A DNA stretch of 64,000 nucleotides from Caballeronia sp. Lep1P3 (lineage in GTDB: Bacteria; Pseudomonadota; Gammaproteobacteria; Burkholderiales; Burkholderiaceae): positions 372,001-436,000 of the forward strand of contig NZ_CP084268.1 in NCBI RefSeq assembly GCF_022879595.1, read 5' to 3'. Below are positions 45,218 through 54,115 of the stretch, piece by piece; the first letter of the stretch is position 1, and each line of letters begins with the position of its first letter. Under the pieces are notes generated by a model. It was not told where the DNA came from, did not search any database, and was given only the letters and a program-made list of their open reading frames with translations. Made by a program: the position numbers and the translations under genes.

Positions 45218-46242
45218 GCGGCGCGCGATGCGTTGGCTGGATAGATCGCGGCGATCAGCGCGTCGAGGTCCGTCACGATGAGACTGACGACGAATCGCGC
45301 GACATCGTGCCCCGCGCCGTCCGACTGGTTGCGTGCGAGCGTCGCCTTCAGGTTGCGCACGCACGCGCGCACGCGCTCCAGCTTCCGTTCGTCTTCGCGA
45401 GGGGCGGAAAGCGCATCGGCGAGTGCTTCGAACGGCGCCTGCAGAGCGGGGCCGATGTCGCGATAACGCTCGTCGTGTTCATCGCGCTGTCCGTTCGACA
45501 ACGCCGTGCCCAGAAAGAGCGCATCGCTGTGCAAGCGGCGAAGAAAGGGCGCCGCTTTGTCGATTGCATCCGATCGACGGCTCTGCAGCGGCACGATGAT
45601 GTGCTCGCGCTCGGCTTCCTGCAGCGCATCGTCGAGCGCTTGCTGCGCCTGCGCGCTGCGTGCTTCGAGGCTCGCGCGCTGCGCTTCGTCGCCTGCTCCC
45701 GACAATTGCATGCCGACGAGGTGGCCGAGGCTCACGAGCGTATCGGCGACGCAACGATGCGCGGTCCGCAACGCGCGGTTCGGCAAGATCGCGGCGACGA
45801 TGAAAGCCGACGTCGCGCCGATCAGTATCTCGAGCACGCGATGCAAGGGCCGCTGAAACGGCGGCCCGTTGCCGACCGGAATCAACACGACGATCACGAG
45901 CGTCACGCATGCGAGCCGCAAGGCAGGGCGCTTAGCGGTCAGGGCGGCGAGCGGCGCGAGCGCGACCGCGAAGACGGCGAGGGGCGAAGCGCCATGATGA
46001 ATCGCAATCAGGCCGAGTACGCCCACGACCGAGCCGATGCAGGCACCGATGACCTGATCGCGCGCGGTGCCGAGTGCCTGAGTGAGACTCGGCTGAGTGA
46101 CCACGACGAGCGTCGTGATGAGCGCCCAATAGCCTTCGGGGAGCGCTGCGAGGCGTGCACCGCCATAGCTGATCGCGCAGCCCATGAGCGTGCGCGCAAG
46201 ACGCCGCGTTTCCGGGACGCCGAATGAAATCGTGGCGCTCAT
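45214..46242 (-). CDS. FUSC family inner-membrane protein
   Basis: A 342-residue protein of the fusaric-acid-resistance/aromatic acid exporter family with about six helices in the N-terminal half (LARTLMGCAISYGGARLAALPEGYWALITTLVVVTQPSLTQALGTARDQVIGACIGSVVGVLGL) and a charged cytoplasmic helical region behind (RASLEARSAQAQQALDDAL, RSDAIDKAAPFLRRLHSDAL). The start at 46242 is chosen over an ATG 48 bases upstream that adds polar residues. It is thought to export toxic aromatic or organic acids. Confidence 0.82.
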   Translation of the reverse strand: MSATISFGVPETRRLARTLMGCAISYGGARLAALPEGYWALITTLVVVTQPSLTQALGTARDQVIGACIGSVVGVLGLIAIHHGASPLAVFAVALAPLAALTAKRPALRLACVTLVIVVLIPVGNGPPFQRPLHRVLEILIGATSAFIVAAILPNRALRTAHRCVADTLVSLGHLVGMQLSGAGDEAQRASLEARSAQAQQALDDALQEAEREHIIVPLQSRRSDAIDKAAPFLRRLHSDALFLGTALSNGQRDEHDERYRDIGPALQAPFEALADALSAPREDERKLERVRACVRNLKATLARNQSDGAGHDVARFVVSLIVTDLDALIAAIYPANASRAA

Positions 46243-46303
46243 TCGATTCTCTTTGTCTTTTGAATTCTTTATCCCACGGCCGGCATCCAAGATGCAAGAC
46301 GCC

Positions 46304-46942
46304 TTAAATGCCGGTCTTACCTGCGGCGAGAACGAGCCGTAGCCCCAGCGTCGCGATCATGCTCGCGGCGATGCGGTCTATCCACTTCCTTGCGCGCAAA
46401 TACGCTTCGCGCGGACGCCGGCTCGAGAAGCACAGGGCGACGATCGTGTACCAGCCGAACTCGATCCCGAAGACGAGCGGCGGCAGCGCGAAGTAGCACC
46501 AGAGCGGCGGATCATGAGGCAGCAGCGCCGCGAAGATGCTTCCGTACCAGATTGCTGTCTTCGGATTGCTCAGTTGCGTCGTGAGTCCGAGCCAGAAGGA
46601 ACGGCTTGCGCTTCCGGCGCGCATGGCATCGCCGGACGGCATCGCCAGCGGCTGCGACGCTCCGCGCCAGATGCGAGACGCGATGTAGATCAGATACAGC
46701 CCGCCCGCGACCTTGAGCGCGACGTAAAGCCATTCCACCGCCAGCAGCAGCGTATAAAGGCCCGCCAGTGCGATGCCCCCGAAAACAATGCCGCCGATGC
46801 CCATTCCAAGCGCGGTCGCGAGGCCGTCTGAGCGCGAAAGGCTGATCGCATTGCGTGCGACGAGTACGAAGCTCGGGCCGGGAATCATCGCGCCGAGCAG
46901 GATCGCGAGAAGGATGCCCGATACGGCGGCTGACGCTGTCAT
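46304..46942 (-). CDS. LysE/RhtB family exporter
   Basis: A 212-residue, six-helix exporter of the LysE/RhtB family: MTASAAVSGILLAILLGAMIPGPSFVLVARNAI is the defining N-terminal GPxFxxV segment, and QLSNPKTAIWYGSIFAALLP the central NPK motif. It exports amino acids or related zwitterions. GAGGAG precedes the ATG. It lies 61 bases ahead of the FUSC gene on the same strand, so the two may be co-transcribed as an export module. Confidence 0.87.
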   Translation of the reverse strand: MTASAAVSGILLAILLGAMIPGPSFVLVARNAISLSRSDGLATALGMGIGGIVFGGIALAGLYTLLLAVEWLYVALKVAGGLYLIYIASRIWRGASQPLAMPSGDAMRAGSASRSFWLGLTTQLSNPKTAIWYGSIFAALLPHDPPLWCYFALPPLVFGIEFGWYTIVALCFSSRRPREAYLRARKWIDRIAASMIATLGLRLVLAAGKTGI

Positions 46943-46975
46943 GGTGTAACTCCTCGAATGCAAAATCCCCGATGG

Positions 46976-46993
46976 CTGCATGCAGCATGCAAA
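46976..46993. repeat. TGCATGC palindromic element
   Basis: CTGCATGCAGCATGCAAA lies in the short gap between the LysE and GGDEF genes. CTGCATGCAG is a perfect 10-bp palindrome. Member of the dispersed family. Confidence 0.45.
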
Positions 46994-47030
46994 TTAGAGC
47001 GCGCCACTCCGTCCCGCCAAAACCGGCCGC

Positions 47031-48617
47031 TTATTCGCTGCCCTGCGCCTCCGCCATGCTTTCCTCGCGAACGGCGCGGTTCCGGCCAGCGCGTTTCGCG
47101 CGATAGAGCGCGGCATCGGCGCTCTCGAGCAGCCTGAGGGCCGTCTCGCTGTGGCGAGGGTGTGCCGTTGCGCAGCCGATGCTGATCGTGAGGATGCCCT
47201 TCGCCGAGCCGCTGTTCGGTATCGCAAGCGCTTCGACCCCGCCGCGCAGGCGCTCCGCGAAAGAGATCGCGGCGTCCGACGACGTGCCGGGTAGCACGAT
47301 TACGAATTCCTCGCCACCGTATCGCGCGAGGATATCGCCGGGCCGCTGCGCTGCATTCTGTATGCAATCGGCCACGGCGACGAGTGCATCGTCGCCCGTT
47401 GCGTGACCGTATGTGTCGTTATAGAGCTTGAAGTAGTCCACATCGACGAAAAGCGCCGACACCGGAGCATCGCTGCGGCGCGCGCGTCGCCACTCTTCGC
47501 CGAGACGCCGGTCGAGCGCGCGGCGGTTGCTCAAGCCGGTCAACGAATCGGTGCCGGCCAGCCGTTGCAGCTTTTCCTGAGCGATGGCGCGCGAACGCAG
47601 GGAAATCGCGAGCAGCCACGAAATTGCGATGAACCCGCCGCCGAACATCACCCTAAGACCGCCGATGACGAGGCTGCGTTCGCGCCATCCGGCGAGCACA
47701 TCGTCCTCGGCGGGTGCAACAGCCGCGATCAGCTGAGTGCCCGGCACATGCGCGAAGGTGTAGAGGCGGCGCACGCCGTCGAGCCTGGATGTCGAGATGT
47801 ACGATCCCGACCGCTGGTTCTTCATTGCGATGAAGGTTGGCGAAGTGGAGAGGTTACTCGAGGCATCGCCCGGCAACTCGGGCTTGCGTGCGAGCATCAC
47901 GCCGTCGTTTTGCACAATGAATACCGAACCGGAACGCCCAAGCTTCACGCGCGACAGCAGCGAATCGAAGTAGTCGATGTCGAGCGCAATGACTGCGACG
48001 CCCGCGAAAGAGCCATCGGGCGCGTCGATGCGCCGGCTCAGTGCGAGCGATGTCTTGCCGTTGCGCAACCGGGAGCGGTAAGGGCCGGAGATGAACAGTC
48101 CGGCGTGCGGGTGCTGGGCATGCACGCGGAAATAGTCGCGATCGTTGAACAGCAGAGCCGAATGATCGGATTCACTGCGTTCGTCGACGATTTGTCCTTG
48201 CGCGTTCATGACGAACGCACCGCCGATATAGCTCACTGCGGTCGCGCCGTCGAAGAGGACCATCTTGCGCAGTTCGGTCGAGAGTTGCGGGACTGCCGGG
48301 TTTTCCATGCCGCTCACGATCGTGCGCAGCGACAGGTCGCTCGATTCGACATTGCGTGCAATATCCGCGCTCAGCGTCGCGACAAGGTTCGCCGATGCCT
48401 CGTGCGCGTTTTGCAGCGCCTGCGCGCGTCCCTGCCACAGCGCGGCAAACGACAGCACCGCCATCGAAACAGCGACGGCGGTGCCGATTGCGCCAGCCAG
48501 CAGCGGAAAGCGCGAGAACACATCAGCTACGCGCATCCACGCATGGCTGTTGCGCCGATACAGGCGCAGCCCGACGGCGCGGCCGGTCTTGCGCACTGCA
48601 TTCAATCTACGAGGCAT
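47031..48617 (-). CDS. Diguanylate cyclase with dCACHE sensor (GGDEF)
   Basis: A 528-residue membrane sensor that makes cyclic di-GMP. A helix at about residues 40-62, a periplasmic double Cache domain (about 65-310; DRDYFRVHAQHPHAGLFISGPYRSRLRNGKTSLALSRRI and VFIVQNDGVMLAR) and a second helix near 315-340 lead to a GGDEF domain. The active site is GGEEF at 434-438; the product-inhibition I-site RPGD at 425-428 is intact; no EAL domain. It should be an active, feedback-inhibited cyclase responding to an external small molecule, perhaps an organic or amino acid. Confidence 0.9.
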   Translation of the reverse strand: MPRRLNAVRKTGRAVGLRLYRRNSHAWMRVADVFSRFPLLAGAIGTAVAVSMAVLSFAALWQGRAQALQNAHEASANLVATLSADIARNVESSDLSLRTIVSGMENPAVPQLSTELRKMVLFDGATAVSYIGGAFVMNAQGQIVDERSESDHSALLFNDRDYFRVHAQHPHAGLFISGPYRSRLRNGKTSLALSRRIDAPDGSFAGVAVIALDIDYFDSLLSRVKLGRSGSVFIVQNDGVMLARKPELPGDASSNLSTSPTFIAMKNQRSGSYISTSRLDGVRRLYTFAHVPGTQLIAAVAPAEDDVLAGWRERSLVIGGLRVMFGGGFIAISWLLAISLRSRAIAQEKLQRLAGTDSLTGLSNRRALDRRLGEEWRRARRSDAPVSALFVDVDYFKLYNDTYGHATGDDALVAVADCIQNAAQRPGDILARYGGEEFVIVLPGTSSDAAISFAERLRGGVEALAIPNSGSAKGILTISIGCATAHPRHSETALRLLESADAALYRAKRAGRNRAVREESMAEAQGSE

Positions 48618-48786
48618 GCATCTCTCTCCGTGGCGCGAGCTTGTCCCTCATCGATTTATGGTTCTGCGTTGCGGGATCTCGGAAATACCGCAAATCTAGG
48701 ACTCGCATGAGGCCCCTCGACGGGCCCACTCTGTGTTGTTAGCAGCGTGATTTTTTCGTCGGTATTCTGTATCCAAACGAAAGCCG

Positions 48787-48803
48787 GCGTAACGCGCTTA
48801 CGC
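48787..48803 (-). terminator. Hairpin after the 48.8 kb hypothetical gene
   Basis: GCGTAA-CGCGC-TTACGC forms a perfect 6-bp stem just past the stop of the leftward gene, followed on that strand by CGGCTTTCGTTT. A plausible weak intrinsic terminator. Confidence 0.45.
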
Positions 48804-48805
48804 GA

Positions 48806-49651
48806 TCATTTCACGAGGCGAAGCCGCTTCGTCACGATGGCACCGTCGTTGCGATCAACGAGCCAGACGGCATCAATGCGCCCGTGGAGCGTAGACGTCC
48901 GGCGCGTGATATCGGTGGGCTCCTCGTCCGTGGGATCGCTATGTTCCACCCGATCCGAGAGATACGGCGGCTCGAGCGAGCACACGAGCACGACGGCGAA
49001 GTCGCTGCTGCCGTGGGTCGGATCGAAGCCGGGGAGAACCACGCGGCCACGCACGCTCGTCTTCGCGCGCTCCTTTGTCTCCAGCTCGATAGTATCGATC
49101 GTCTGAACGAAGCCCCTGGCTTTCGCCTCGGGCGCGATCACGAGCTTGCGTCCGCTTTGCCCCTCGACGTTTCGCTCCAGCAGGATCGCGTCGGGCTGCT
49201 CGGGCGCGGCGAGCGAGACGTCCACCGACAGCAGCTTCTTTTTGGATTCAAAACGCACTCCGTACGACGCCGGAATGACGAATGCAAAAGTGCGCTCTGC
49301 CTGCGACGCGCCGCCGTCCTTTGCTACGCCGCTCCGCAAACTCGAAGCTGCATGCTGCGCCTCGCGAAAGGGATGCGAAAGAAAAATGCGCACGCGGTTC
49401 GTCATCGAAGGATCCGTCGTTGGCGCGGGACGGTCGGACGATCTCGCCGCAGCCAGCGCGTCTCTGACGTGCCTGGGATCGTCGCCGCTGAAATGGGGCG
49501 GCAGCGATTCGGCGGAAAGCATGTTCGCAATCGACGGACTCGACGCGGGAGCGGCCGTGTAAGCCTCTTTCGCCCGGACGGCGACGGACAGGCAAAGAAC
49601 GGCTCCGGCCGCGCATGCCGCGACCTTTCGACCTGGTTTCGAAAACGACAC
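48806..49651 (-). CDS. Hypothetical exported protein
   Basis: A 281-residue protein with a signal peptide (KVAACAAGAVLCLSVAVRA) and a body of beta-strand-like segments (FAFVIPASYGVRFESKKKLLSVDVSLAAP; IDTIELETKERAKTSVRGRVVLPGF; DFAVVLVCSLEPPYL). I do not recognise a family. Start is GTG 49651 with AAGGG upstream; that ribosome site is part of a 10-bp inverted repeat (listed). It stands alone between the GGDEF gene and the tartrate dehydrogenase gene. Confidence 0.6.
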   Translation of the reverse strand: MSFSKPGRKVAACAAGAVLCLSVAVRAKEAYTAAPASSPSIANMLSAESLPPHFSGDDPRHVRDALAAARSSDRPAPTTDPSMTNRVRIFLSHPFREAQHAASSLRSGVAKDGGASQAERTFAFVIPASYGVRFESKKKLLSVDVSLAAPEQPDAILLERNVEGQSGRKLVIAPEAKARGFVQTIDTIELETKERAKTSVRGRVVLPGFDPTHGSSDFAVVLVCSLEPPYLSDRVEHSDPTDEEPTDITRRTSTLHGRIDAVWLVDRNDGAIVTKRLRLVK

Positions 49652-49656
49652 GAACC

Positions 49657-49719
49657 AACCCTTGGCAGAGACTGCCTAGTTGCTCAGAATCGGCTATCTT
49701 AAAATAAAAGCCAAGGGTT
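49657..49719 (-). promoter_or_regulatory. 10-bp inverted repeat that could mask a ribosome site
   Basis: AACCCTTGGC (49657-49666) and GCCAAGGGTT (49710-49719) are perfect complements 43 bases apart. On the leftward strand the arm nearest the gene contains the AAGGG ribosome site of the GTG start at 49651. If transcription begins to the right of 49719 the two could pair and block translation. A TATTTT/TAAGAT-like -10 between the arms leaves the alternative that only one arm is transcribed. Confidence 0.35.
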
Positions 49720-49810
49720 GCGCCGCTAAACCGCCTGAGGAAAGCACAGCGGACGCAGTCTGTGCCCGATGCTTCACGTCCGAACGGCGACGCCGCGTGT
49801 CTTTGATATG

Positions 49811-49830
49811 GAATGCGGCATGCCGCATTC
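49811..49830. repeat. Perfect 20-bp palindrome GAATGCGGCATGCCGCATTC
   Basis: A perfectly self-complementary 20-mer, the longest palindrome I noticed in the window, with GCATGC at the centre. Either a protein-binding site or a mobile/repetitive palindromic unit. Confidence 0.75.
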
Positions 49831-49967
49831 GATACGGCTGAACGGAACCGTCAGGCGCCACAAGCCTTCCGATGTCCTGAAGCAGGCCAATCGCCCACGT
49901 CGCAATGCAGCATCGGCATGATGAATGCAAATTGCGGCGCACCCCGATTAATGCGCCGCGCGAGGCG

Positions 49968-51053
49968 TCATGTCGCCGCTGCTTGTTCCCGCTCGATGAA
50001 TGCGCAAACGGCAGCCGTGACCTGCGCGGTCGTCGCGCTGCCGCCGAGGTCTCGCGTGTGCAGCGATGCGTCGGCGGTGACGGCTTCGACGGCCGCCATC
50101 AGACGCCTCGCCGCCTCGAATTCGCCCAAGTGCTCGAGCAACATGACCACCGACCAGAACGTGCCGATGGGATTGGCGAGTCCCTTGCCCATGATGTCGA
50201 ACGCCGAGCCGTGAATCGGCTCGAACATGGACGGATAGCGGCGCTCGGGATCGATATTGCCGGTCGGCGCGATGCCCAGGCTGCCCGCAAGCGCGGCGGC
50301 GAGATCGCTCAGAATGTCGGCATGCAGGTTCGTCGCGACGATGGTGTCGAGCGTTGCGGGACGATTGACCATGCGCGCGGTGGCGGCATCGACCAGTTCC
50401 TTGTCCCACGTCACATCCGGGAACTCTTTCGAGACCTGCAAGGCGATCTCATCCCACATGACCATCGCATGCCGCTGCGCGTTGCTCTTGGTGACGACAG
50501 TCAGCAGCTTGCGCTCACGTGACTGCGCGAGCTTGAATGCAAAACGCATAATGCGTTCGACGCCGGCGCGCGTCAGGATCGACACATCGGTCGCCGTTTC
50601 TATCGGGTGTCCCTGATGCACCCGGCCACCGATGCCCGCATACTCGCCCTCGGAGTTTTCGCGCACGATCACCCAGTCGAGATCCTCCGGCTTGCAGCGT
50701 TTGAGAGGCGCGTCGATGCCCGGCAGGATGCGCGTCGGTCGCACGTTCGCGTATTGATCCAGGCCCTGGCAAATTTTAAGGCGCAGACCCCAGAGCGTGA
50801 TGTGATCCGGCACGTCCGGGTCGCCGGCCGAGCCGAACAGAATCGCGTCCTTGTCGCGCAATGCGTCGAGGCCGTCGGCGGGCATCATCATGCCCCGCTC
50901 GCGGTAGTAGTCGGCGCCCCAGTCAAAGTTCTCGAATTCGAATGCAAAATGCCGCAATCCTCTGGCGAGCGCTTGCATTACTTCCTGACCAGCCGGTACG
51001 ACTTCCTTGCCGATGCCATCGCCGGGAATGGTTGCGATGCGATACGTCTTCAT
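49968..51053 (-). CDS. Tartrate/D-malate dehydrogenase (isopropylmalate dehydrogenase family)
   Basis: A 361-residue NAD-dependent beta-decarboxylating dehydrogenase of the TtuC/DmlA type. IATIPGDGIGKEVVPAG starts the fold; VIVRENSEGEYAGIGGRVHQG carries the substrate-binding REN region; VDAATARMVNRPATLDTIVATNLHADILSDLAAALAGSLGIAPTGNID contains the metal-binding aspartates and GSAFDIMGKGLANPIGTFWS the NAD site. It oxidises and/or decarboxylates D-malate or tartrate to pyruvate or oxaloglycolate. The start at 51053 follows GGAGGAAC. Divergent LysR gene, 114 bases away, is its likely activator. Confidence 0.88.
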   Translation of the reverse strand: MKTYRIATIPGDGIGKEVVPAGQEVMQALARGLRHFAFEFENFDWGADYYRERGMMMPADGLDALRDKDAILFGSAGDPDVPDHITLWGLRLKICQGLDQYANVRPTRILPGIDAPLKRCKPEDLDWVIVRENSEGEYAGIGGRVHQGHPIETATDVSILTRAGVERIMRFAFKLAQSRERKLLTVVTKSNAQRHAMVMWDEIALQVSKEFPDVTWDKELVDAATARMVNRPATLDTIVATNLHADILSDLAAALAGSLGIAPTGNIDPERRYPSMFEPIHGSAFDIMGKGLANPIGTFWSVVMLLEHLGEFEAARRLMAAVEAVTADASLHTRDLGGSATTAQVTAAVCAFIEREQAAAT

Positions 51054-51167
51054 GTCTACGTTCCTCCAGTGCATTCATTTGCGGCACACGTCCACTTTAG
51101 CGAACTGAAAGCGCGCAATCCGATGCTAGACTCAAAGCATCTTTAACCTGAATTCACAAGTGAACTC

Positions 51168-52088
51168 ATGGCCGACACGGTCCAGCCATCCGACCTCAAC
51201 TTCTTTTCCACGCTCGCCGCGTCCGCCAGCATGAGCGCGGCGGCGCGCGAATTAGGATTGACAGCGGCTGCGGTCAGCAAGCGTCTTGCGCTCATGGAAT
51301 CGCGCGCGGGCGTACCGCTCGTCAACCGCACGACGCGGCGCATGGGGCTTACGCCGGAGGGCGAACTGTACCTTCAGCACGCGCGGCGCATCCTCGATCA
51401 AATAGACGAGCTTGGTCAGCTACTCGGCGCCGCGAAGCAAAACCCCAAGGGACTGCTGCGCGTGAACGCCACGCTCGGCTTCGGACGCAGTCATGTCGCG
51501 CCGGCGATATCGCGTTTTGTCAGGCGGCATCCGCATGTGTCGGTGCAGCTTCAGTTGTCGGTCGCGCCACCGCCTTTGACGGACGACACTTTCGATGTCT
51601 GCATACGCTTTGGCGAGCCGCCCGACAGGCGCGTGATCGCGCGGCAGCTTGCGACCAATCGACGCCTGCTGTGCGCGTCGCCGGCATATATCGCGGCGCA
51701 TGGCATGCCGGCGACGCCGCATGATCTGACGCGCCATAACTGCATCGGCATTCGCCAGGGCGACGAGGCCTACGGCGTCTGGAGGCTGACCACGGGGCGC
51801 GGCGCCTCGCGCAAGACCGAAGCGGTACGCATCGAGGGCAATTTGACGACGAACGACGGCGAAATCGCCGTGAAATGGGCACTTGACGGTCACGGCATTC
51901 TGATGCGTGCGCAGTGGGACATCGAGGAATATCTCGCCGATGGCCGGCTCGTGGTTGTACTTCCTGAACACGAGACGCCCAATGCCGACATCTTTGCGGT
52001 GTATACAAAACGCAATCAGATGTCCGCGAGAATTCGGGCTTTCGTCGATTTCATCACAGCCGACCTGACGCACGAACGCGGCGCGTGA
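51168..52088 (+). CDS. LysR family transcriptional regulator (DmlR-like)
   Basis: A 306-residue LysR protein: LNFFSTLAASASMSAAARELGLTAAAVSKRLALMESRAGVPLVNRTTRRMGLTPEGELYLQ is the winged helix of the DmlR/AaeR-type subgroup. The effector domain follows from about residue 90. It is divergent from the tartrate/malate dehydrogenase gene, like dmlR-dmlA in enterobacteria, supporting control by a C4 hydroxy-dicarboxylate. Confidence 0.87.
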   Translation: MADTVQPSDLNFFSTLAASASMSAAARELGLTAAAVSKRLALMESRAGVPLVNRTTRRMGLTPEGELYLQHARRILDQIDELGQLLGAAKQNPKGLLRVNATLGFGRSHVAPAISRFVRRHPHVSVQLQLSVAPPPLTDDTFDVCIRFGEPPDRRVIARQLATNRRLLCASPAYIAAHGMPATPHDLTRHNCIGIRQGDEAYGVWRLTTGRGASRKTEAVRIEGNLTTNDGEIAVKWALDGHGILMRAQWDIEEYLADGRLVVVLPEHETPNADIFAVYTKRNQMSARIRAFVDFITADLTHERGA

Positions 52089-52207
52089 CCGTCGCCGTAA
52101 CGCGTCCGTAAGCGACCCAAGGCTGCGGCGCTATACTGAGCATCCCTTCACCCCGACACGAGCCGGACCGCTGCGCCAGGCAGCTAACGGCGCCGCCCGC
52201 TCACAAA

Positions 52208-53419
52208 TTGGCTGAACACGATTTAGAGAAGCTCAGGATCGACCGGGGCGCTTCCGTCGCCGCCATGCCGAGGCGTCGGCGCAACTGGCTGCGTTACGCG
52301 GTCATCGCTGTCATCGTGGCCGTGCTCATCGGCGTGGCCGCCAGGCTCCTTGCGCCGCAGACAGTGGAGACGACTACGGTGACGTCGGTTTATCCATCGC
52401 AGAGCTATACGCTTTTGAATGCAACCGGCTATGTCGTGCCGCAGCGCAAGGCGGCGGTCGCGTCCAAGGCGCAAGGGCGCGTCGAATGGCTTGGCGTACT
52501 CGAAGGCACGCCCGTCAAGGAAGGGCAAATCATCGCGCGACTTGAAAGCGCCGATGTCGCGGCGTCGCTTGCGCAAGCGCAGGCGCAAATCAAAGTCGCG
52601 CAGGCGAATCTGCAATTGCAGCGTGCCGAGCTTGAGAACGCCGCGGCGAATCTCAAGCGTTCACTTGTGCTTGCCCCGCATGGCGCGATATCGGCCTTGC
52701 AATACGATGCGGACCGCTCGCGTTACGACAAGGCCAAAGCATCGGTCAATAGCGAAGAAGCGGCTATTCTTTCCGCAAAGGCCAACGCGCGCGCGGCGCA
52801 AGTGGCCGTCGACCAGACGGTGATCCGCGCGCCATTCGATGGCGTCGTGCTGGAGAAGCACGCGAACGTCGGTGACAACATCACGCCGTTTTCATCGGCA
52901 TCGGATAGCAAGGGTGCGGTCGTTACCATCGCCGACATGAAGACACTCGAAGTCGAGGCCGATGTCGCCGAATCGAATATCGCGCATATCGCTGTCGATC
53001 AGCCATGCGAGATTCAGCTCGACGCATTGCCGGAAACGCGCTTTGCGGGCCGCGTATCGCGCATCGTGCCAACGGTAGACCGCTCCAAGGCAACCGTGCT
53101 CGTGAAGGTCCGCTTTGTCGAGCGAGATGAGCGCGTCTTGCCTGATATGAGCGCAAAGATCGCATTTCTTTCCAAGCCCGTACCGCCCGCAGAAAAGGCG
53201 GCCGTGGTCGCCGTGCAGCCGACGGCAGTCGTCACGCGCGGCGGCAGACATGTCGTGTATGCGATCGAGCATGACAAGGCGCGCGAAGTGCCCGTTGTGA
53301 CGGGGGAACGCATGGGCGACCTGCTCGCCGTATCAGGCGTCAAGCCGGGCGACACACTGGTGCTTGCGCCAGGCGAAAAAATCAAGGACGGCGCCAGCGT
53401 AAGCGTGGCGAAGAAATAA
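52208..53419 (+). CDS. MacA-like periplasmic adaptor (HlyD/RND-type membrane fusion protein)
   Basis: A 403-residue membrane fusion protein. A single membrane helix lies at about residues 28-48 (LRYAVIAVIVAVLIGVAARLL), followed by a lipoyl domain, a coiled-coil hairpin (SLAQAQAQIKVAQANLQLQRAELENAAANLKRS ... ASVNSEEAAILSAKANARAAQVAVDQTVIRAPFDGVVLEK) and a beta-barrel. It bridges the inner-membrane ABC exporter encoded next to an outer-membrane channel, which is not in this window. The start is a TTG at 52208 without a strong ribosome site; the KLRIDRG N-terminus fits relatives. Confidence 0.83.
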   Translation: MAEHDLEKLRIDRGASVAAMPRRRRNWLRYAVIAVIVAVLIGVAARLLAPQTVETTTVTSVYPSQSYTLLNATGYVVPQRKAAVASKAQGRVEWLGVLEGTPVKEGQIIARLESADVAASLAQAQAQIKVAQANLQLQRAELENAAANLKRSLVLAPHGAISALQYDADRSRYDKAKASVNSEEAAILSAKANARAAQVAVDQTVIRAPFDGVVLEKHANVGDNITPFSSASDSKGAVVTIADMKTLEVEADVAESNIAHIAVDQPCEIQLDALPETRFAGRVSRIVPTVDRSKATVLVKVRFVERDERVLPDMSAKIAFLSKPVPPAEKAAVVAVQPTAVVTRGGRHVVYAIEHDKAREVPVVTGERMGDLLAVSGVKPGDTLVLAPGEKIKDGASVSVAKK

Positions 53420-53420
53420 C

Positions 53421-54113
53421 GTGAGTACGGCGCCTCTGGTTCATATAAGCCATGTCGTGAAGTCTTATCGGCGCGGGGTACAGACAGTGCCGGTGCTGAC
53501 CGACATCACGCTTTCGATAGCGCAAGGCGATTTCATTGCGTTGATGGGGCCGTCGGGCTCGGGCAAGAGCACACTGCTGAATCTTATTGCGGGCATCGAC
53601 CGGCCGGACAGCGGGGAGTTGCTCGTCGGCGGCGTCGATATCACGCGCTTGCCCGAAGCAGCGCTTGCCGATTGGCGCGCGTCGCATGTGGGCTTCATTT
53701 TTCAGTTCTATAACTTGATGCCGGTGCTGACCGCATTCGAGAACGTCGAGCTGCCCTTGATGTTGACGCGGCTTTCGCGTGCGCAACGGCGTGAGCGCGT
53801 CGCAATGGTGCTCGACATGGTCAACATGAGCGAGCGCATGAGTCACTATCCATCCGAACTGTCGGGCGGTCAGCAGCAGCGCGTTGCGATTGCGCGTGCG
53901 CTTATCACCGATCCGCAATTGATCGTGGCCGATGAACCGACCGGCGATCTCGACCGCAATTCGGCCGCCGAGGTTCTTGCGATGATGCAGCGTCTCAACG
54001 ATCGCCTTGGCAAGACCATCATCATGGTCACGCACGACGCGCATGCCGCGAATGCGGCTAAAGCGCTGGTGCATCTCGAGAAGGGCGAACTCATCGATGG
54101 CAAGGCGCTTTAG
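53421..54113 (+). CDS. MacB/LolD-type ABC transporter ATP-binding protein
   Basis: A 230-residue ATPase of the MacB/LolD/FtsE class. Walker A GPSGSGKST, the Q-loop FQFYNLMPVLTAFENVELPL, signature LSGGQQQRVAIARAL, Walker B LIVADEPTGDLD and switch VTHDAHAA are present. It starts at GTG 53421, directly after the adaptor stop, and ends 2 bases before the first permease. Confidence 0.88.
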   Translation: MSTAPLVHISHVVKSYRRGVQTVPVLTDITLSIAQGDFIALMGPSGSGKSTLLNLIAGIDRPDSGELLVGGVDITRLPEAALADWRASHVGFIFQFYNLMPVLTAFENVELPLMLTRLSRAQRRERVAMVLDMVNMSERMSHYPSELSGGQQQRVAIARALITDPQLIVADEPTGDLDRNSAAEVLAMMQRLNDRLGKTIIMVTHDAHAANAAKALVHLEKGELIDGKAL

Positions 54114-54115
54114 CC

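Larger units (their letters stand above)
49652..49967. other. Intergenic region, 316 bases
   Basis: Holds the upstream signals of the exported-protein gene, an A+T-rich patch at 49699-49711 and a 20-bp palindrome at 49811-49830. No gene is apparent, and the 3' end of the leftward tartrate dehydrogenase gene lies at its right edge. Confidence 0.5.
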
